This document shows, piece by piece, positions 39,396 through 47,507 of a stretch of DNA of 47,507 nt. This DNA comes from Bacteroidaceae bacterium (lineage in GTDB: Bacteria; Bacteroidota; Bacteroidia; Bacteroidales; Bacteroidaceae): contig JAFTEV010000040.1 in assembly GCA_017453465.1 (NCBI GenBank), forward strand, positions 1 through 47,507, given 5' to 3'. The notes beneath the pieces are model-generated. The model was not told the origin of the DNA. It saw nothing but the letters and a program-made list of their open reading frames with translations, and made no database searches. The position numbers and the translations under genes are program-made. The stretch's first letter is position 1. Every line of letters begins with the position of its first letter.

Positions 39396-40817
39396 ATGAA
39401 ACGAGTAAAAATCATAGACCTACTCCAGCGTACCGACTACGGCACAGAAGTCACGGTGATGGGTTGGGTGCGTTCAAAGCGTGGCAGCAAATCTGTCAAC
39501 TTCATCGCCCTCAACGATGGTTCTACCATCAAGACCGTACAAGTGGTGGCCGATGTAGAGAAGTTCGACCCCGAAATGATGAAGCTCATCACCACGGGGG
39601 CTTGTCTCTCCGTAACAGGTACAATGGTCGAATCCATCGGTTCTGGACAAGCAGTCGAAGTACAGGCCACCGAGATTAAAGTGTTTGGCGAGTGTCCTGC
39701 CGACTACCCCATGCAGAAGAAGGGACAGACCTTTGAGTATATGCGCCAGCACGCCCACATGCGTCTGCGCACCAACACATTCGGTGCCGTGATGCGCATT
39801 CGTCACAACATGGCCATGGCCATCCACACCTACTTCCACGAGCACGGCTATTTCTACTTCCACACCCCCATCATCACGGCCAGCGACTGCGAGGGCGCAG
39901 GCCAGATGTTCCAGGTCACGACCAAGAACCTCTACGACCTGAAGAAAGACGAGAACGGCAGCATCATCTACGACGACGACTTCTTCGGCAAGCAGACATC
40001 GCTCACCGTCTCTGGCCAGCTGGAAGGCGAACTGGGAGCCACGGCACTTGGAGCCATCTACACCTTTGGCCCCACGTTCCGTGCCGAAAACAGCAACACG
40101 CCGCGCCACCTGGCAGAGTTCTGGATGATTGAACCAGAAATCGCCTTCATGGACTTGGACGACCTGATGGACTTGGAAGAAGACTTCATCAAGTACTGTG
40201 TGCGTTGGGCACTCGACAACTGCAAAGCCGACCTGGAGTTCCTCAACAAGATGATTGACAAGGGACTCATTGAGCGACTCGAAGGCGTGCTTCGTGAAGA
40301 CTTCGTGCGCCTCGACTACACCGAGGGCATTCGCATCCTGCAGCAAGCCATCAAGGACGGCAAGAAGTTTGAGTTCCCCTGCAACTGGGGCGACGACCTG
40401 GCCAGCGAACATGAACGCTATCTGGTGGAAGAACACTTCAAGAAGCCCGTCATCATGACTCACTATCCCAAGGCCATCAAAGCCTTCTACATGAAGATTG
40501 ACGACCAGAACCCCGTGCTCGACGGCAAGGAGATGGCACAGACCGTGCAGGGCACCGACGTGCTCTTCCCGCAGATTGGCGAAATCATCGGCGGCTCGGT
40601 TCGTGAAGAAGACTACAACAAACTGATGAACGAAATCCATGAGCGCAACATCCCGATGAAGGACATGTGGTGGTATCTCGACACCCGCAAATATGGCAGC
40701 TGCCCCCACGCAGGCTTCGGCCTCGGCTTTGAGCGTCTCATCCTCTTCGTCACCGGAATGCAGAACATCCGCGATGTCATTCCCTTCCCGCGCACACCGA
40801 AGACAGCAGAGTTTTAA
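39396..40817 (+). CDS. asnS: Asparaginyl-tRNA synthetase
   Basis: 473 residues, class IIb. N-terminal OB-fold anticodon-binding domain (about 15-110, '[25 protein letters not shown]'), motif 2 '[24 protein letters not shown]' and motif 3 '[27 protein letters not shown]'. Charges tRNA-Asn. Downstream hairpin at 40843-40882 is its likely terminator. Confidence 0.96.
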   Translation: MKRVKIIDLLQRTDYGTEVTVMGWVRSKRGSKSVNFIALNDGSTIKTVQVVADVEKFDPEMMKLITTGACLSVTGTMVESIGSGQAVEVQATEIKVFGECPADYPMQKKGQTFEYMRQHAHMRLRTNTFGAVMRIRHNMAMAIHTYFHEHGYFYFHTPIITASDCEGAGQMFQVTTKNLYDLKKDENGSIIYDDDFFGKQTSLTVSGQLEGELGATALGAIYTFGPTFRAENSNTPRHLAEFWMIEPEIAFMDLDDLMDLEEDFIKYCVRWALDNCKADLEFLNKMIDKGLIERLEGVLREDFVRLDYTEGIRILQQAIKDGKKFEFPCNWGDDLASEHERYLVEEHFKKPVIMTHYPKAIKAFYMKIDDQNPVLDGKEMAQTVQGTDVLFPQIGEIIGGSVREEDYNKLMNEIHERNIPMKDMWWYLDTRKYGSCPHAGFGLGFERLILFVTGMQNIRDVIPFPRTPKTAEF

Positions 40818-40842
40818 GCCTAACAGACATACTACAAACGTG

Positions 40843-40882
40843 CAATCGCCGAACTTCCATTCATGGAGAGGTTCGGCGATTG
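40843..40882 (+). terminator. Hairpin after asnS
   Basis: CAATCGCCGAAC (40843-40854) and GTTCGGCGATTG (40871-40882) form a perfect 12-bp stem with a 16-base loop. The T-run is weak. Probably terminates asnS. The following bases up to 40976 show no gene. Confidence 0.6.
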
Positions 40883-40976
40883 TTGGATATTTCCCAGCAT
40901 CAAGCAGTCTCCTAAAGCTGCAAGTATTGGAGAACAAGCGTAAGTTACAGACAGATTCCAGACGAGCATTAGAAGT

Positions 40977-42581
40977 TCATCCTTGCCGTACGTCCGCCAA
41001 GTATTCGGCCAGCATTTCGGCACAGCGTTCTCCGTCGATGGCGGCGGAGACGATGCCGCCGGCGTAGCCTGCTCCTTCGCCGCAGGGGAAGAGGCCCTGA
41101 AGACGGATGTGCTGGAGTGTGTCGTGGTCGCGCAGGATGCGGACGGGGGCGGAGGTGCGGGTCTCCACGCCTATCAGCACTGCGTCGTTGGTGAGGAAGC
41201 CGTGCGACTGCTTGCCGAAGTGCTTGAAGCCCTGTTGCAGACGGGACGTGATGAACTGGGGCATCCAGAAGTGGATGGGGGTGCTCACAAGCCCAGGCGT
41301 GTAGGACGTGGCGGGCAGGTCGTAACTACCTTTGTTGTTTACAAAATGTGCCATGCGCTGGGCGGGAGCCGTCTGGCGCATGTTGCCTTGCAGCCAAGCC
41401 GTGTATTCGAGGCGTTCCTGAAACTCCAGCATGGCCAGCGAACCGCCTACCGCTTCCGTTTCGGGCAGGGGGGGCAGTCCCTTCAGTGAAGGCTCGTCGA
41501 GGTCTGTGGCGTGCAGCTCCACGACCATGCCCGAATTGCTCCAGGGCGAATTGCGTTGCGAGTTGCTCATGCCGTTCACCACAATCTGCTGCGGACTGCT
41601 GGCGGCGGGAACCACCGTGCCGCCGGGACACATGCAGAAGCTATATACGCCGCGCCCCTCTACCTGCGTGACAAAGCTGTATTCGGCTGCGGGCAGGAAC
41701 AGGCCGCGCCCCTCGCTGCGGTGATACTGAATCTGGTCGATGCGGTGGCTGGGGTGCTCCAGTCGCACACCCACGGCCAGGTCTTTGGCCTCCAGTTCTA
41801 TGCCCTGTGCATGGAGGTAGCGATAGACATCGCGTGCGCTGTGGCCTGTGGCCAATATCACGGGGCCGTAAAACTCCTGGTCGCCGCAGTTGATGCCCTC
41901 CACGGTGTTGCCGCTGACGAGCAGCCGCTGCATCTTCGTCTCGAAATACACCTGTCCGCCACAGCGGATGATGGTCTCGCGCATGGCCTCGATGATGCCT
42001 GGCAGTTTGTCGGTGCCCAGGTGGGGATGGGCATCGGAGAGGATGCTGGTGGAAGCTCCGTGCTGGCAAAATACGTTCAAAATCTTCTCCACGTTGCCCC
42101 GCTTCTTGCTGCGCGTGTAGAGCTTTCCGTCGGAGAACGCACCCGCGCCGCCCTCGCCGAAGGAGTAATTTGACTCAGGGTTCACGGCGTGCGTGCGGCT
42201 TATCTGGGCAATGTCCTTGCGGCGGTCGTGCACGTTCTTGCCGCGCTCCACAACCACGGGGCAAACGCCCAGTTCTATCAGCCGCAGCGCGGCGAACAGT
42301 CCGCCCGGTCCTGCGCCCACGACGATGGCCTGTTCTCGGCCCGCCACGTTGGGGTAGTCCGTGCGCTGAAACGCATCGTCTGTGGGCTGCTCATTGATAT
42401 ACAGGCGCACTTTCAGGTTCACAAAGATGGTGCGCTGGCGGGCATCCACACTGCGCTTCAGCACGCGCACGGCGGTCAGACTCTCCGGGCTGACGGCGTA
42501 CTCTTGTGCCAGATATGCCTTGATGCTTTGTTCGTTCACTGCCTGTTGGGGCAGCAGACGGAGTTGCAGTTCTTTAATCAT
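40977..42581 (-). CDS. FAD-dependent oxidoreductase of the COG2509 type
   Basis: 534 residues. Dinucleotide-binding fold at about 86-105 (AIVVGAGPGGLFAALRLIE), preceded by an N-terminal alpha/beta domain. Family marks include 'NPESNYSFGEGGAGAFSDGKLYTRSKK', 'GHSARDVYRYLHAQG', 'SFCMCPGGTVVPAASS' and the C-terminal 'GLFPCGEGAGYAGGIVSAAIDG'. These proteins are annotated as uncharacterised FAD-dependent dehydrogenases. Substrate unknown. Confidence 0.85.
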   Translation of the reverse strand: MIKELQLRLLPQQAVNEQSIKAYLAQEYAVSPESLTAVRVLKRSVDARQRTIFVNLKVRLYINEQPTDDAFQRTDYPNVAGREQAIVVGAGPGGLFAALRLIELGVCPVVVERGKNVHDRRKDIAQISRTHAVNPESNYSFGEGGAGAFSDGKLYTRSKKRGNVEKILNVFCQHGASTSILSDAHPHLGTDKLPGIIEAMRETIIRCGGQVYFETKMQRLLVSGNTVEGINCGDQEFYGPVILATGHSARDVYRYLHAQGIELEAKDLAVGVRLEHPSHRIDQIQYHRSEGRGLFLPAAEYSFVTQVEGRGVYSFCMCPGGTVVPAASSPQQIVVNGMSNSQRNSPWSNSGMVVELHATDLDEPSLKGLPPLPETEAVGGSLAMLEFQERLEYTAWLQGNMRQTAPAQRMAHFVNNKGSYDLPATSYTPGLVSTPIHFWMPQFITSRLQQGFKHFGKQSHGFLTNDAVLIGVETRTSAPVRILRDHDTLQHIRLQGLFPCGEGAGYAGGIVSAAIDGERCAEMLAEYLADVRQG

Positions 42582-42740
42582 GGTGTTCTTTCGTTTCGGT
42601 TACACGCTTGTTGCTATGGCGCAACGGCATAAAGATAATGCTTTTCGATTTCCTTGCAGATTGAAATTTCGGGTCAAAGGTACAACTTTTTCCGTAAAGT
42701 CCTGTCAAAATGGCTGAAAATGTGCATCCGCATTGCTTTT

Positions 42741-43021
42741 ATGACTATCCGTAATCGGTACCACTAATATTTTTTCAATACGAAGGGTATTGACTTTTTC
42801 AACACGAATGATATTTGTTTTTTCAACATGAATTACACGAAACTTCACGAATTTATGCGGATCAAAAGAATTTACACAAAACACCTCGACGGTGACGAAC
42901 CACACGAAACCATCCGGTAGGCTTCGTGAAATTTCGTGTAATTTGTGTTGAAAAAAACAGATATCATTGACTTCGTCGCTAAAGGTTAAAAAGAACTTTG
43001 GTGGTATTTACCGATAACCAT
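42741..43021. repeat. TIR-bounded structured dispersed repeat, copy 2 (281 bp)
   Basis: Same orientation as copy 1 (9826-10130). Shared blocks include TTTTTCAATACGAAGGGTAT near the start and AAAAAGAACTTTGGTGGTAT near the end. Ends ATGACTATCCGTAA and TTACCGATAACCAT are complementary with three mismatches. It lacks a piece of about 55 bp present in copy 1 (containing the AGCACC/GGTGCT hairpin) and has about 24 extra bases near the left end. No gene is visible in 42582-43199. Confidence 0.75.
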
Positions 43022-43113
43022 AAAGTTTTTTGTTCCTCTGTGTCGTGTGAGCATCCTGCGGAGCAAAGGCCAGGAGTCGGCATCCATGCAGAGGTGGAAA
43101 GGGGGCAGAAGCA

Positions 43114-43175
43114 GACAGAAGGAAATAGCGGACGATACATCATAATAATTGTACCATCCGCTATCTCCTTCTGTC
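43114..43175. terminator. Hairpin after the small-peptide gene
   Basis: Arms 43114-43139 and 43150-43175 (26 bp, three mismatches, loop 10). On the minus strand it follows the 43200 stop and likely ends the surface-protein operon. Confidence 0.65.
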
Positions 43176-43199
43176 AGCTTGGGGAAAATAAGCAAGTCC

Positions 43200-43349
43200 T
43201 TACTCCAGGTCGTACCAGGTGTCCTCGCTTTCCTCGCCGCTCTTGGCGTGGCCTCGCAGGGTTGCTGGGCCTGGGCTGCTGCAGAGCATCTGCAACTGCT
43301 GAAGTTTCACTACCTTCATTGCGGGCTTCTGATAATTCTTCTTTATCAT
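43200..43349 (-). CDS. 49-residue small protein of the 'KKxYQKP' type
   Basis: Read leftward from ATG 43349: MIKKNYQKPAMKVVKLQQLQ, then a CSSPG motif and a polar acidic tail ending WYDLE. Small proteins opening with a KK-Y-x-x-P motif followed by a 'V-x-L/LL-x-S/G-S' segment are frequent beside surface-protein genes of Prevotella and relatives; no function is known. It begins 20 bases after the end of the interrupted surface-protein frame, so the genes are co-transcribed. Confidence 0.6.
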   Translation of the reverse strand: MIKKNYQKPAMKVVKLQQLQMLCSSPGPATLRGHAKSGEESEDTWYDLE

Positions 43350-43369
43350 GGTTATGTCCTCCTTTGTCT

Positions 43370-44290
43370 TTATTTTACTACAATCTTTTTGCCATTGTTG
43401 ATATAGATGCCCCTGCGGGTGGGCTTGCTGCTGAGTCGCTTGCCGTCGAGGGTGTATCATCCTTCGGTGGTCACCTCGCCTGTGCGGGTGTTGAGCGTAG
43501 CAATGCCAGTCACCACGCCATCGGCACCGATGAGGCGCACGCTGATGGTTTCGGGCAGGGTGTCATCAGCAGCGGCGGCGCGGTTCCGGGCGCGTGACTC
43601 AAACTGGCTGTCAGTTCCGTTGTACTCCAAGTAGGCTCGCATGGGCTTGATGCGCACGTAACTGCCCACTTTCACGAACTGGCCCTGCGTGATGCCGTCG
43701 TTAGCGGCCTGTGCAGAGAAGCCGTAGGTGGGTGCCGAGGGAGCAGAAGACCACTCGATGGTGCTGTAAGTACCCTTGAACGTCCAGTCGCCGCTCGTGG
43801 TCGTGCCAGCCGTGAGGTCGGCAGGTATGGTGTATATGCCGCTGAAGTCAGCGTCGCCCGTCGTCGCAGCGTTATACAGGTACGGCGTGTTGGCGGTCAG
43901 AGTCGTGGTGCTGGGTTCGGTCATCGTAGCAATGTACTCGCCCGTCTCGCCGTCCTGCGAGATGCCGCTGAATTCGTAGAACGAGCCATCGTCCTCCTTC
44001 TTCGTGTATGCGAATGGCAGACACACGGTCGAGGGCTTGTCAGCTGTGAACGCACGAGTGTAGTTCACCCAGATTTCCTGTCCGGCGTATGCTGTTAGGT
44101 CTGTGATGCCCTTAACGTCGGTCAGTGTCACTTCGTCGTAGTACTCGGCTTGCAGCTCGAAATCGAATGCGGGAGCGGAGGCGAGGGTCCACGCGGTCTT
44201 CTCTGCGTTAGGAGTCAGTTCTGTCTGAGCCCATGTGCCCTGCGCAACCGTCAGCAGGAGGGCGAGAATTGAAATTATTCTTGTTTTCAT
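43370..44290 (-). pseudogene. Secreted surface protein interrupted by an in-frame TGA
   Basis: Signal peptide (MKTRIISILALLLTVAQGTW) then a repetitive extracellular protein. The frame stops at TGA 43459-43457 after 'TRTGEVTTEG', but in the same frame a further 28 residues follow (YTLDGKRLSSKPTRRGIYIN...) to TAA at 43370. In related Prevotella proteins this C-terminal motif reads 'G-W/Y-YTLDGRKL...KGIYINNGKK', so the TGA most likely replaces a Trp codon (TGG). The product would then lose its C-terminal tail, which may matter for surface attachment. A recent mutation, or a sequencing error, are both possible. Confidence 0.75.
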
Positions 44291-44333
44291 ATTTGTTTTT
44301 TGTTTTTATCGCTATAAATACTTATTGAGAGGG

Positions 44334-46520
44334 TTAATATACGAAGGCTGAGCGGACGTAACGCTCAATGGTGCGACCGTCTTGACCGATGCCGCCCCAT
44401 TTGTAATCGTACACTTGACCGAAATTCTGTGTTGCCTGTGATGAAGAGAGTGCTGTGCTCGTCCAATAGACCTGTCCTGCTGTGAGCGTCTGCTTCATAA
44501 CATCGCTTACCACACCTGTACCTCCAAGCAGCCACTGGCCTCTTGATGGCAGGAACCATGAGCTGGCTCCACTTGGGCGGCTTGCGCTGTAATTGCGGGC
44601 TGCTTCTGAAGCAGGGAAATCGTCAGGCCATTTATGCCAGTGTTCAGTTGCTGTGTATCCGTTCAGGGCAGTCAGGTTATTATATGTGAGTTCTTCTGTA
44701 TCTGTTTTGTACTGATATGCACTCGTGCTGGCATCGGTCAGTGCTAATACGAAGATGCGGCTGTCGGAAAAGTCCGTATCAACGGCTGTGCTTGAGATGT
44801 AGGTGATGATGCCGATGGCTCCGCTTGTGTTGTCTTGCATAGCACCACTCGATGTGACATACTTGCCGTTGTAATTGTTGCGAAGATAAGTAAGGTCGCC
44901 ATTGGCGGCATTAACGGCAGTTTTCAGGGCACTGAGCGACGAAACACAGATGGCAGTAGTCGAAGCGGTAAGTGTCTTACTGGTGGCTGCATAGTTATCG
45001 GTGGCTTCAACGCTGACCGTGATGGTACTTGAGCCTGCGCCACCAGTGATGCGCTTCACGGTTACGGTAGAGGTGCCGCTGACGGTGACAACGCTGGTAG
45101 TGCCAGAGGTGACAGTGATTGTGCCAGTACCAGTGCGGTTGACGGTAAAGGTCTTCGTGCTATTTTGATAGTCAGAGGCCGCAAAACTGAGACTTGTCGG
45201 GCTGAGCGTAATAGTTGGCGTCGCCTTGTCTATAGTCACTTCCACGCTTGCCTCGTCGATGTCCTTAAATCCGTCTGAGCCATCAACCTTGTAATATACG
45301 GTGTAGGTTCCGGCATTGGTAGCAGTAGGCACGTCGGATGAGTATTCACCTTCCGCACCGAGTTTATACTGCAACTCGCCGCCAGTAGTAGAACCAGCAT
45401 TAACCAGCGCCTGAGCAGCACCAGTATATACAAGTCCTGTCTTGGCTGTAGGAGCCGTGAGCGAGGGAACACCCACATACTTCACGCTCTTCACGTGGCG
45501 CGAGCCGCTGTAGGTGGCAGTGACCTCCTGTCCCTCGTAAGGAGTAGCAGGGCTGACAGTCCAGTTGCCTGCCTCTGTATCCGTAGCATCCCATGTAGCC
45601 GAGTGAGTAGGAATGGCATTGTATGTAGCAGTGTATGAGCGATCGCCAGTAGAACCGCTTGCGATGGTTACCGATGTAGAGGCAGAGCCGAGGCCAGTGC
45701 CAGTCCATCCCGCAAAGGTATAGCCCTCCTTTGTAGGATTGTTCAGTGTGATGGCTGCGCTCTCCACAGTGTAGCTTGTAGGATTCTCTGAAGCAACACT
45801 ACCGCCGTCAAGGTCATAGGTGATAGTGTAGTTCACAGGTGTCCACTTGGCGTAGAGAGTGGCACCAGCATTAGCCGAATAGGTGGCACCTGCTGCATAG
45901 TTCGTACCGCTGCCGTTGGATGCAGTGTTCCATCCGTTGAAGGTATAGCCCGTGCGCGTTGGCTGTGTGCTGCTCAGCGTGAGGTTGATGCCGTAGAGCT
46001 TCTTCTGTTCTGAGGGTGCTCCGCTGCCACTGTTAGCATTGTATGTTACATTGTAGGGGGCTTGAATGGTGACCTTAAAGACGGTAAGTGACTGCGGAGT
46101 CACAGTCGTCGTGTTTGAGTATGCTAACTCGGGATTGCCTTCTGAACTGCCTATATTTATGGCAAAAAACTTCACATAGTAGGTCGTGCCAACAGTCAGG
46201 TTTGAGACATCAATATATTTTGCGAAGCGTGGTGTGACACCAGAGCCGAGTCCATTACTGCTTACGAGACCTGCATCGGCTACTGAGGTTTCCCCTAAGT
46301 TAAACGATTTCACCACCGAGGTGCAGGCTGCATCCGAATAGATATAGACATGAACATCAATGTTAGTGTTCTTATTGTCTGGGTCAAAAACCCAGCCTCT
46401 AACGTAAAGGGAATCAGGGTGGCTGGTACATTCGTCAGCCATTCCCTCGGGGTTAGCTGCCCACGCCCCCTGCGTCACGGTAAGCAGCAGGGCGAGAATT
46501 GAAATTACTTTTGCTTTCAT
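44334..46520 (-). CDS. Large InlB-repeat surface protein
   Basis: 728 residues. Signal peptide nearly identical to that of the next gene (MKAKVISILALLLTVTQGAW). N-terminal beta domain to about 150. Listeria-Bacteroides (InlB B) repeats follow: 'PTRTGYTFNGWNTASNGSGT' and 'PTKEGYTFAGWTGTG', each preceded by a 'YNANSGSG' or 'YDLDGG' strand. Next come a MBG/Ig-like part ('KTGLVYTGAAQALVNAGST', 'YYKVDGSDGFKDI') and a Ser/Thr-rich Ig-like segment. The C-terminal 200 residues ('WFLPSRGQWLLGG') resemble the Fibrobacter/Bacteroides 'DUF1566-like' fold. Likely adhesin-like. Confidence 0.8.
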   Translation of the reverse strand: MKAKVISILALLLTVTQGAWAANPEGMADECTSHPDSLYVRGWVFDPDNKNTNIDVHVYIYSDAACTSVVKSFNLGETSVADAGLVSSNGLGSGVTPRFAKYIDVSNLTVGTTYYVKFFAINIGSSEGNPELAYSNTTTVTPQSLTVFKVTIQAPYNVTYNANSGSGAPSEQKKLYGINLTLSSTQPTRTGYTFNGWNTASNGSGTNYAAGATYSANAGATLYAKWTPVNYTITYDLDGGSVASENPTSYTVESAAITLNNPTKEGYTFAGWTGTGLGSASTSVTIASGSTGDRSYTATYNAIPTHSATWDATDTEAGNWTVSPATPYEGQEVTATYSGSRHVKSVKYVGVPSLTAPTAKTGLVYTGAAQALVNAGSTTGGELQYKLGAEGEYSSDVPTATNAGTYTVYYKVDGSDGFKDIDEASVEVTIDKATPTITLSPTSLSFAASDYQNSTKTFTVNRTGTGTITVTSGTTSVVTVSGTSTVTVKRITGGAGSSTITVSVEATDNYAATSKTLTASTTAICVSSLSALKTAVNAANGDLTYLRNNYNGKYVTSSGAMQDNTSGAIGIITYISSTAVDTDFSDSRIFVLALTDASTSAYQYKTDTEELTYNNLTALNGYTATEHWHKWPDDFPASEAARNYSASRPSGASSWFLPSRGQWLLGGTGVVSDVMKQTLTAGQVYWTSTALSSSQATQNFGQVYDYKWGGIGQDGRTIERYVRSAFVY

Positions 46521-46596
46521 AATTTTTTTGTTTGAATTATTTTGTTTGTTGTTTTTCGTCTTCTGACACTACCTGAGACAGACGGACAAAAGCAAA

Positions 46597-46631
46597 CCGC
46601 CGAGGCTCTCATTGATTGAGAATCTCGGCGG
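46597..46631 (-). terminator. Terminator of the three-gene leftward operon
   Basis: CCGCCGAGGCTCTCA (46597-46611) and TGAGAATCTCGGCGG (46617-46631), 15 bp with two mismatches and a five-base loop. On the minus strand it is followed by TTTGCTTTTG. Confidence 0.7.
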
Positions 46632-46663
46632 ATAATGTGGTGTGAGGGGAGGTACGGTGGAGG

Positions 46664-46894
46664 CTACGGCTTGAACTCGTTGAACATTGCTATCTCGCTG
46701 TCGTAGCGGGCAACGATTTCATCGAGTTGCGGGTTCGTGCGCTGTATGATGAGAGCCACGTAGTCCTTTCGTATGTCGTCGCCTTTCACTTCTACGGCCT
46801 TGATGAGATAGCGTTGCCGTTGCTCGTAGCCGTTGAACCAGCGGAGGAACAGCCTTGCGCGCTGCGCCTGCTGGTCGTTAGCCGTGCTGCACAT
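46664..46894 (-). CDS. Small unknown protein, last of three
   Basis: 76 residues (MCSTANDQQAQRARLFLRWF...). Its ATG overlaps the previous gene's stop (TAATG), so translation is coupled. Helical, basic at the N-terminus, no membrane segment. Together with the two genes before it, it forms a compact operon of small proteins, which in size and organisation resembles toxin-antitoxin loci, though no known motif is present. Confidence 0.6.
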   Translation of the reverse strand: MCSTANDQQAQRARLFLRWFNGYEQRQRYLIKAVEVKGDDIRKDYVALIIQRTNPQLDEIVARYDSEIAMFNEFKP

Positions 46895-47157
46895 TAGAGC
46901 ATGATGTCGGGGGTCTGTCGGAAGAACTCTTCGATGATGCAGATGACCGTCTGGGGAATCTTCTTGTCGCCGGGCGATTTCTGCTGTTCGGGATTGGCGA
47001 GGTTGAACCAGTAGGCAGTGTAGTACGGGTTGGAGTCCAGTTCAAAGCCCACGTGGTACTCAATGCCCGTGTCGGTCACGAATACGTACTGGTCGCCCAT
47101 GCTGTGTACGTCGTAGGGCGAATGGCTGTTGACGGCTTCAAGGTCGAGTCTATTCAT
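46894..47157 (-). CDS. Small protein, possibly DUF6169-like
   Basis: 87 residues from ATG 47157 (MNRLDLEAVNSHSPYDVHSM...). The core 'YVFVTDTGIEYHVGFELDSNPYYTAYWFNLAN' looks like a beta-sheet domain, followed by a helix 'PQTVICIIEEFFRQTPDIML'. The pattern resembles DUF6169 proteins of Bacteroidota, from memory and unconfirmed. Start chosen because it lies four bases after the upstream gene's stop. Confidence 0.6.
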   Translation of the reverse strand: MNRLDLEAVNSHSPYDVHSMGDQYVFVTDTGIEYHVGFELDSNPYYTAYWFNLANPEQQKSPGDKKIPQTVICIIEEFFRQTPDIML

Positions 47158-47161
47158 GGGC

Positions 47162-47341
47162 TTACACCCATTCGATGTCATAGTAGCCCGTCTCGGCGGC
47201 AGCCTTCTTGCTGCGCTGGCGTGCTTCCCACTCTTCGTTCACTCTGCGCTGGAACGCCTCTTTGCGCTCCCTCGCCTGCTGCAGCCACGCAAGGATTTCC
47301 TCGCGAGTGCGGCTCTTGGCGATTGTTGTCGTTGCTTCCAT
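47162..47341 (-). CDS. Small basic helical protein, first of three
   Basis: 59 residues from ATG 47341 (MEATTTIAKSRTREEILAWL...), nearly all one charged helix (QQARERKEAFQRRVNEEWEA). The upstream -7 box places transcription start close to 47363; a longer frame start at 47383 would precede it. Could be an antitoxin-type or DNA-binding partner of the next gene; unproven. Confidence 0.55.
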   Translation of the reverse strand: MEATTTIAKSRTREEILAWLQQARERKEAFQRRVNEEWEARQRSKKAAAETGYYDIEWV

Positions 47342-47369
47342 CTTCTTAGCTATCTTGAATTTGACGGTG

Positions 47370-47377
47370 CAAAGATA
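47370..47377 (-). promoter_or_regulatory. Promoter -7 box of the three-gene operon
   Basis: Minus strand TATCTTTG followed by CACCG, 29 bases before the ATG at 47341. The remaining window end (47378-47507) shows no gene I can support. Confidence 0.6.
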
Positions 47378-47507
47378 CAACATTTCTGCGAGATTAACGC
47401 AGAATCCCTCAGATTTTTATATCCGTCTTGTCTCAGTATGTCAAAGAACTCGTTTCGTGGTCTGGTGTCAGCCGTGCGTTTCGATGCGCGGCGGCTGAAC
47501 TTGCCAA

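Noticed and set aside
47378-47507. A promoter or RNA gene at the right edge
   Set aside because: The sequence contains a TTTGACATA-like string on the minus strand, but the window ends too soon to support any call.

Overview
The window looks like chromosome of a Bacteroidales bacterium, most likely Prevotellaceae. Seen in sequence: many genes lie behind the Bacteroidota promoter -7 box TAnnTTTG (usually TACCTTTGC or TAACTTTGC), purine-rich Shine-Dalgarno sites are rarely obvious, and the gene set is typical of the group: a TolC/AcrA/AcrB operon ending in a PG0541-type gene, GH51 and GH105 enzymes, an M61 peptidase, InlB-repeat surface proteins, and a cohesin-like secreted protein. The genus is an inference.

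Layout. (1) 1-563: start of an unknown leftward gene and a short, probably truncated cohesin-like secreted protein. (2) About 0.68-9.55 kb: an AT-rich integrative element with tyrosine integrase, excisionase-like HTH protein, many small unknown genes, a NUMOD4/HNH endonuclease, a DUF5681 protein of the kind found beside phage terminases, a large HD-domain protein and two candidate small RNAs. No relaxase, conjugation or structural phage gene is recognisable, so a phage-satellite-like element is one hypothesis. (3) 9.8-10.3 kb: two structured dispersed repeats that recur elsewhere in the window. (4) 10.7-16.7 kb: RND efflux operon (outer-membrane channel, adaptor lipoprotein, inner-membrane pump, small PG0541-like protein). 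(5) 16.75-18.6 kb: leftward four-gene operon (ferritin-like, PPOX-fold flavoprotein, mini winged helix, metallo-beta-lactamase fold), divergent from an AraC-type regulator. (6) 20-28.5 kb: histidine phosphatase (MINPP-like), a Cthe_2159-like secreted protein, a Pif1/RecD-like helicase, a GH105 hydrolase and an M61 peptidase. (7) 29-32.4 kb: a small winged-helix protein, then an AT-rich restriction-modification pair (Dam-type adenine methylase and AlwI-like endonuclease). (8) 32.4-42.6 kb: mainly housekeeping genes: luxS, GH51 arabinofuranosidase, DivIC/FtsB, purB, a pseudouridine synthase with a long RGG/QY-rich N-terminus, asnS and a COG2509-type FAD protein. (9) 42.7-47.5 kb: second copy of the dispersed repeat, a small peptide gene, a surface-protein gene interrupted by an in-frame TGA, a large InlB-repeat surface protein, and an operon of three small unknown genes.

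The most unusual aspect is between the genes. At least six intergenic sites carry long inverted repeats whose arms are built from 7-12 bp repeated words, each site with its own word (one is a perfect 40-bp palindrome). Two further repeat families are dispersed: a TIR-bounded element of about 280-305 bp in two copies, and a CGCGTAGGCAAT palindromic element of about 100 bp in two clear copies and one degenerate one. One word family has also entered the coding sequence of the helicase. The strongest candidates for undescribed biology are the integrative element with its two putative small RNAs and HD-domain cargo, and these repeat families.
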